From Liolophura sinensis (lineage: Eukaryota > Mollusca > Polyplacophora > Chitonida > Chitonidae), in assembly GCF_032854445.1 (NCBI RefSeq), contig NW_027017993.1, positions 80,803-144,802 of the forward strand: a stretch of DNA of 64,000 nt, written 5' to 3'. The notes beneath the pieces were generated by a model. The model worked only from the letters and a program-made list of their open reading frames with translations, ran no database searches and had not been told where the DNA came from. Both the position numbers and the translations under genes were made by a program. Shown here piece after piece: positions 62,734-64,000 of the stretch. Position 1 is the first letter of the stretch. Every line of letters begins with the position of its first letter.

Positions 62734-64000
62734 CGTCAAAAGGTACGTCGGATTAGCCTCTTACCAGCAGCATTGGAACAGTTTTTCTACTTTTGGATTT
62801 TTTGCCTGGTCTTTTTGCGAATTGAAATCGGCTACATTAACTATGTACAATCGCGACTGGTCATTACTATATTCAACTTTTCATTATAAGTTATGTGCCC
62901 TTCGGTAGCCCAGACGACCGTCAAATCTTTGGGCCAAGCCCATTTAACTCACCCAGCAGTTGTCTTACTTCTAAGTCGAAGACAAACTCAATGTCTTTAT
63001 CTACATGTAGAAAAACCACACCATTTGTATATAAAAAAAACACAAGGTACTTGATACAGTCCGCTGTAAAAAGTACAATTGAACACTGACCCACATCAAT
63101 AAGGTGCCAAAAGATGCGCAATTGGGCCAGGCATCTCCAGCTGTTGAAAAATTGCAAATTTCCTTGGTTTCCATGGAGTAAGAGCCGTTGCTGGGCACGT
63201 GATCTTGACATCAATGATTATTCATTTGTGGCTACAGCCAAAAGTATTGGTCGGAGAGCAACGCGGTTTGCACCATTCGATTTCTCGTCAAAAAAATACG
63301 TCGGATAGGGCCTCTTACCAGCAGCATTGGAACAGTTTTTCCACTTTTGGATTTTTTGCCTGGTATTTTTTCTAATTGAAATCGGCTACATTAACTATGT
63401 ACAATCGCGACTGGTCATTACTATATTCAACTTTTCATTATAAGTTATGTGCCCTTCGGTAGCCCAGACGACGTCAAATCTTTGGCCAAGTCCATTTAAC
63501 TCACCAGCAAATGTCTTACTTCTAAGTCGAAGACAAACTCAATGTCTTTATCTACATGTAGAAAAAACCACACATTTGTATATAAAAAAAACACAAGGTA
63601 CTTGATACAGTCCGCTGTAAAAAGTACAATTGAACACTGACCCACATTATTAAGGTGCCAAAAGATGCGCAATTGGGCCAGGGCATCTCCAGCTGTTGAA
63701 AAATTGCAAATTTCCTTGGTTTCCATGGAGTAAGAGCCGTTGCTGGGCACGTGATCTTGACATCAATGATTATTCATTTGTGGCTACAGCCAAAAGTATT
63801 GGTCGGAGAGCAAACGTGTTTGCACCATTCGATTTCTCGTCAAAAATACGTCGGATTAGCCTCTTACCAGCAGCATTGGAACAGTTTTTCCACTTTTGGA
63901 TTTTTACCTGGTCTTTTTGCTAATTGAAATCGGCTACATTAACTATGTACAATCGCGACTGGTCATTACTATATTCAACTTTTCATTATAAGTTATGTGC
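61501..64000 (+). other. Zone of dense single-base indels, probably unpolished contig end
   Basis: About twenty 1-base indels fall in 2.5 kb, mostly in homopolymers: lost T near 61511, extra G near 61538 and 61647, extra A near 61675, extra C near 61958, extra T near 62591, extra C near 62644 and 62919, extra T near 62801, extra A near 63291, lost G near 63484, lost C near 63505 and 63573, extra G near 63683, lost A near 63845. Short scrambles occur at 63305 (GATAGGGCC) and 63813 (CAAACGTGTT). Elsewhere such changes occur about once per several kilobases. Low-coverage sequence at a contig edge is the likelier cause; a degenerating array edge is the alternative. Confidence 0.7.
63665..64000 (+). 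repeat. Partial monomer at right window edge
   Basis: The last monomer is cut at GTTATGTGC, about 336 bp in, so the array continues to the right. It has TTTTTACCTGGTC and CTTTTTGCTAATTG. Confidence 0.95.

Larger units (their letters stand above)
1..64000 (+). repeat. Satellite DNA array, monomer about 550 bp, head to tail, unbounded on both sides
   Basis: The same unit recurs across the whole window. Taking ATGCGCAATTGGG as monomer position 1, starts fall at 63, 614, 1164, 1714, 2263 and so on to 63665, giving about 116 copies. Nearly all spacings are 549-551 bp; the exceptions are the interrupted copy at 38021 (916 bp), one deleted copy (531 bp) and a few of 546-554 bp. Copies differ by a handful of scattered substitutions, so identity is visibly in the high nineties. 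Every copy has the same orientation except one 369 bp fragment near 38 kb. No unique flanking DNA is present, so the true array length is unknown. Known biology: arrays of this kind are homogenised by unequal exchange and gene conversion, and are typical of eukaryotic heterochromatin. The family was not recognised. Confidence 0.98.
52641..64000 (+). repeat. Sub-array IV: mixed TATTTTTTCTAATTG and CTTTTTGCGAATTG monomers
   Basis: Starts: 52678, 53227, 53777, 54327, 54877, 55427, 55958, 56508, 57058, 57607, 58157, 58707, 59257, 59807, 60358, 60907, 61457, 62010, 62560, 63114, 63665. The TATTTTTTCTAATTG type, absent from about 30.5 to 52.9 kb, reappears here (for example near 52925, 57306, 58975, 60606). 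CAGCAGTTG returns in place of CAGGAGTTG. Local alleles are TCAAAAGATACG (53955, 55055, 56135), TCAAAAGGTACG (54506, 62740), CAGTCCCCTG and GACAAGCTC (about 55.3, 56.4 and 59.7 kb). Confidence 0.8.

Noticed and set aside
1-64000. Hundreds of 60-114 codon open reading frames on both strands
   Set aside because: They are the same few frames repeated once per monomer, overlapping each other on opposite strands, not continuous across monomers (550 is not a multiple of 3), without recognisable domains, and with differences that mostly change amino acids. Slightly longer ones (near 38164, 38425, 40038, 55427) are products of the inversion or of single-base indels.
1-64000. CRISPR array
   Set aside because: The repeat unit is about 550 bp and fully repetitive. 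There are no short repeats separated by unique spacers, and no cas-like genes.
1-64000. Tandem gene family or rDNA/5S/histone cluster
   Set aside because: No rRNA, tRNA or histone-like sequence is visible in the monomer, and the unit is too short and lacks a conserved long frame.
61501-64000. True array boundary with degenerate monomers
   Set aside because: Monomer sequence remains otherwise normal and the changes are mostly single-base homopolymer indels, which fits sequencing error better. Kept as an alternative only.

Overview
The whole 64 kb window is one tandem satellite DNA array. A monomer of about 550 bp repeats head to tail about 116 times from the first base to the last. The array does not end inside the window on either side. 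I see no convincing protein-coding gene, structural RNA gene, transposon or CRISPR array. The many 60-114 codon reading frames are the same few frames recurring once per monomer. They are not carried across monomers, because 550 is not a multiple of 3, and most of the differences I read between copies change the amino acid.

A homogeneous array this long, with nested higher-order repeats (HORs), points to a eukaryotic genome, probably heterochromatin such as a centromeric, pericentromeric, subtelomeric or sex-/B-chromosome block. One hand-counted monomer is about 41% G+C with about 19 CpG sites against roughly 24 expected. This near-absence of CpG depletion fits an invertebrate or another weakly methylated genome better than a heavily methylated one. 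I do not recognise the satellite family and cannot name the species.

Layout. Sub-array I (1-30.5 kb) mixes several monomer types and holds 5-, 6- and 10-monomer HORs plus a 3.9 kb block repeated 12,105 bp apart. Sub-array II (30.5-38.07 kb) has monomers of exactly 550 bp and irregular 3.3 and 4.4 kb patterns. At 38,066-38,434 the array is interrupted by a 369 bp partial monomer in reverse orientation. With the next forward copy it forms a long inverted repeat: 369 bp arms, 25 bp spacer, about 98% identical. Sub-array III (38.4-52.6 kb) has its own alleles, variable A-tract length and a 7-monomer HOR of about 3.85 kb. Sub-array IV (52.6-64 kb) mixes types again, has a 6-monomer HOR of 3.3 kb, a monomer with a 19 bp deletion, and a final 2.5 kb dense in 1-base indels that look like residual sequencing error.

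The array reads as a product of repeated unequal exchange and short gene conversion. The most unusual object is the inverted partial monomer at 38 kb, which sits where the allele set of the array changes. I found no previously undescribed enzymatic or defence system here.
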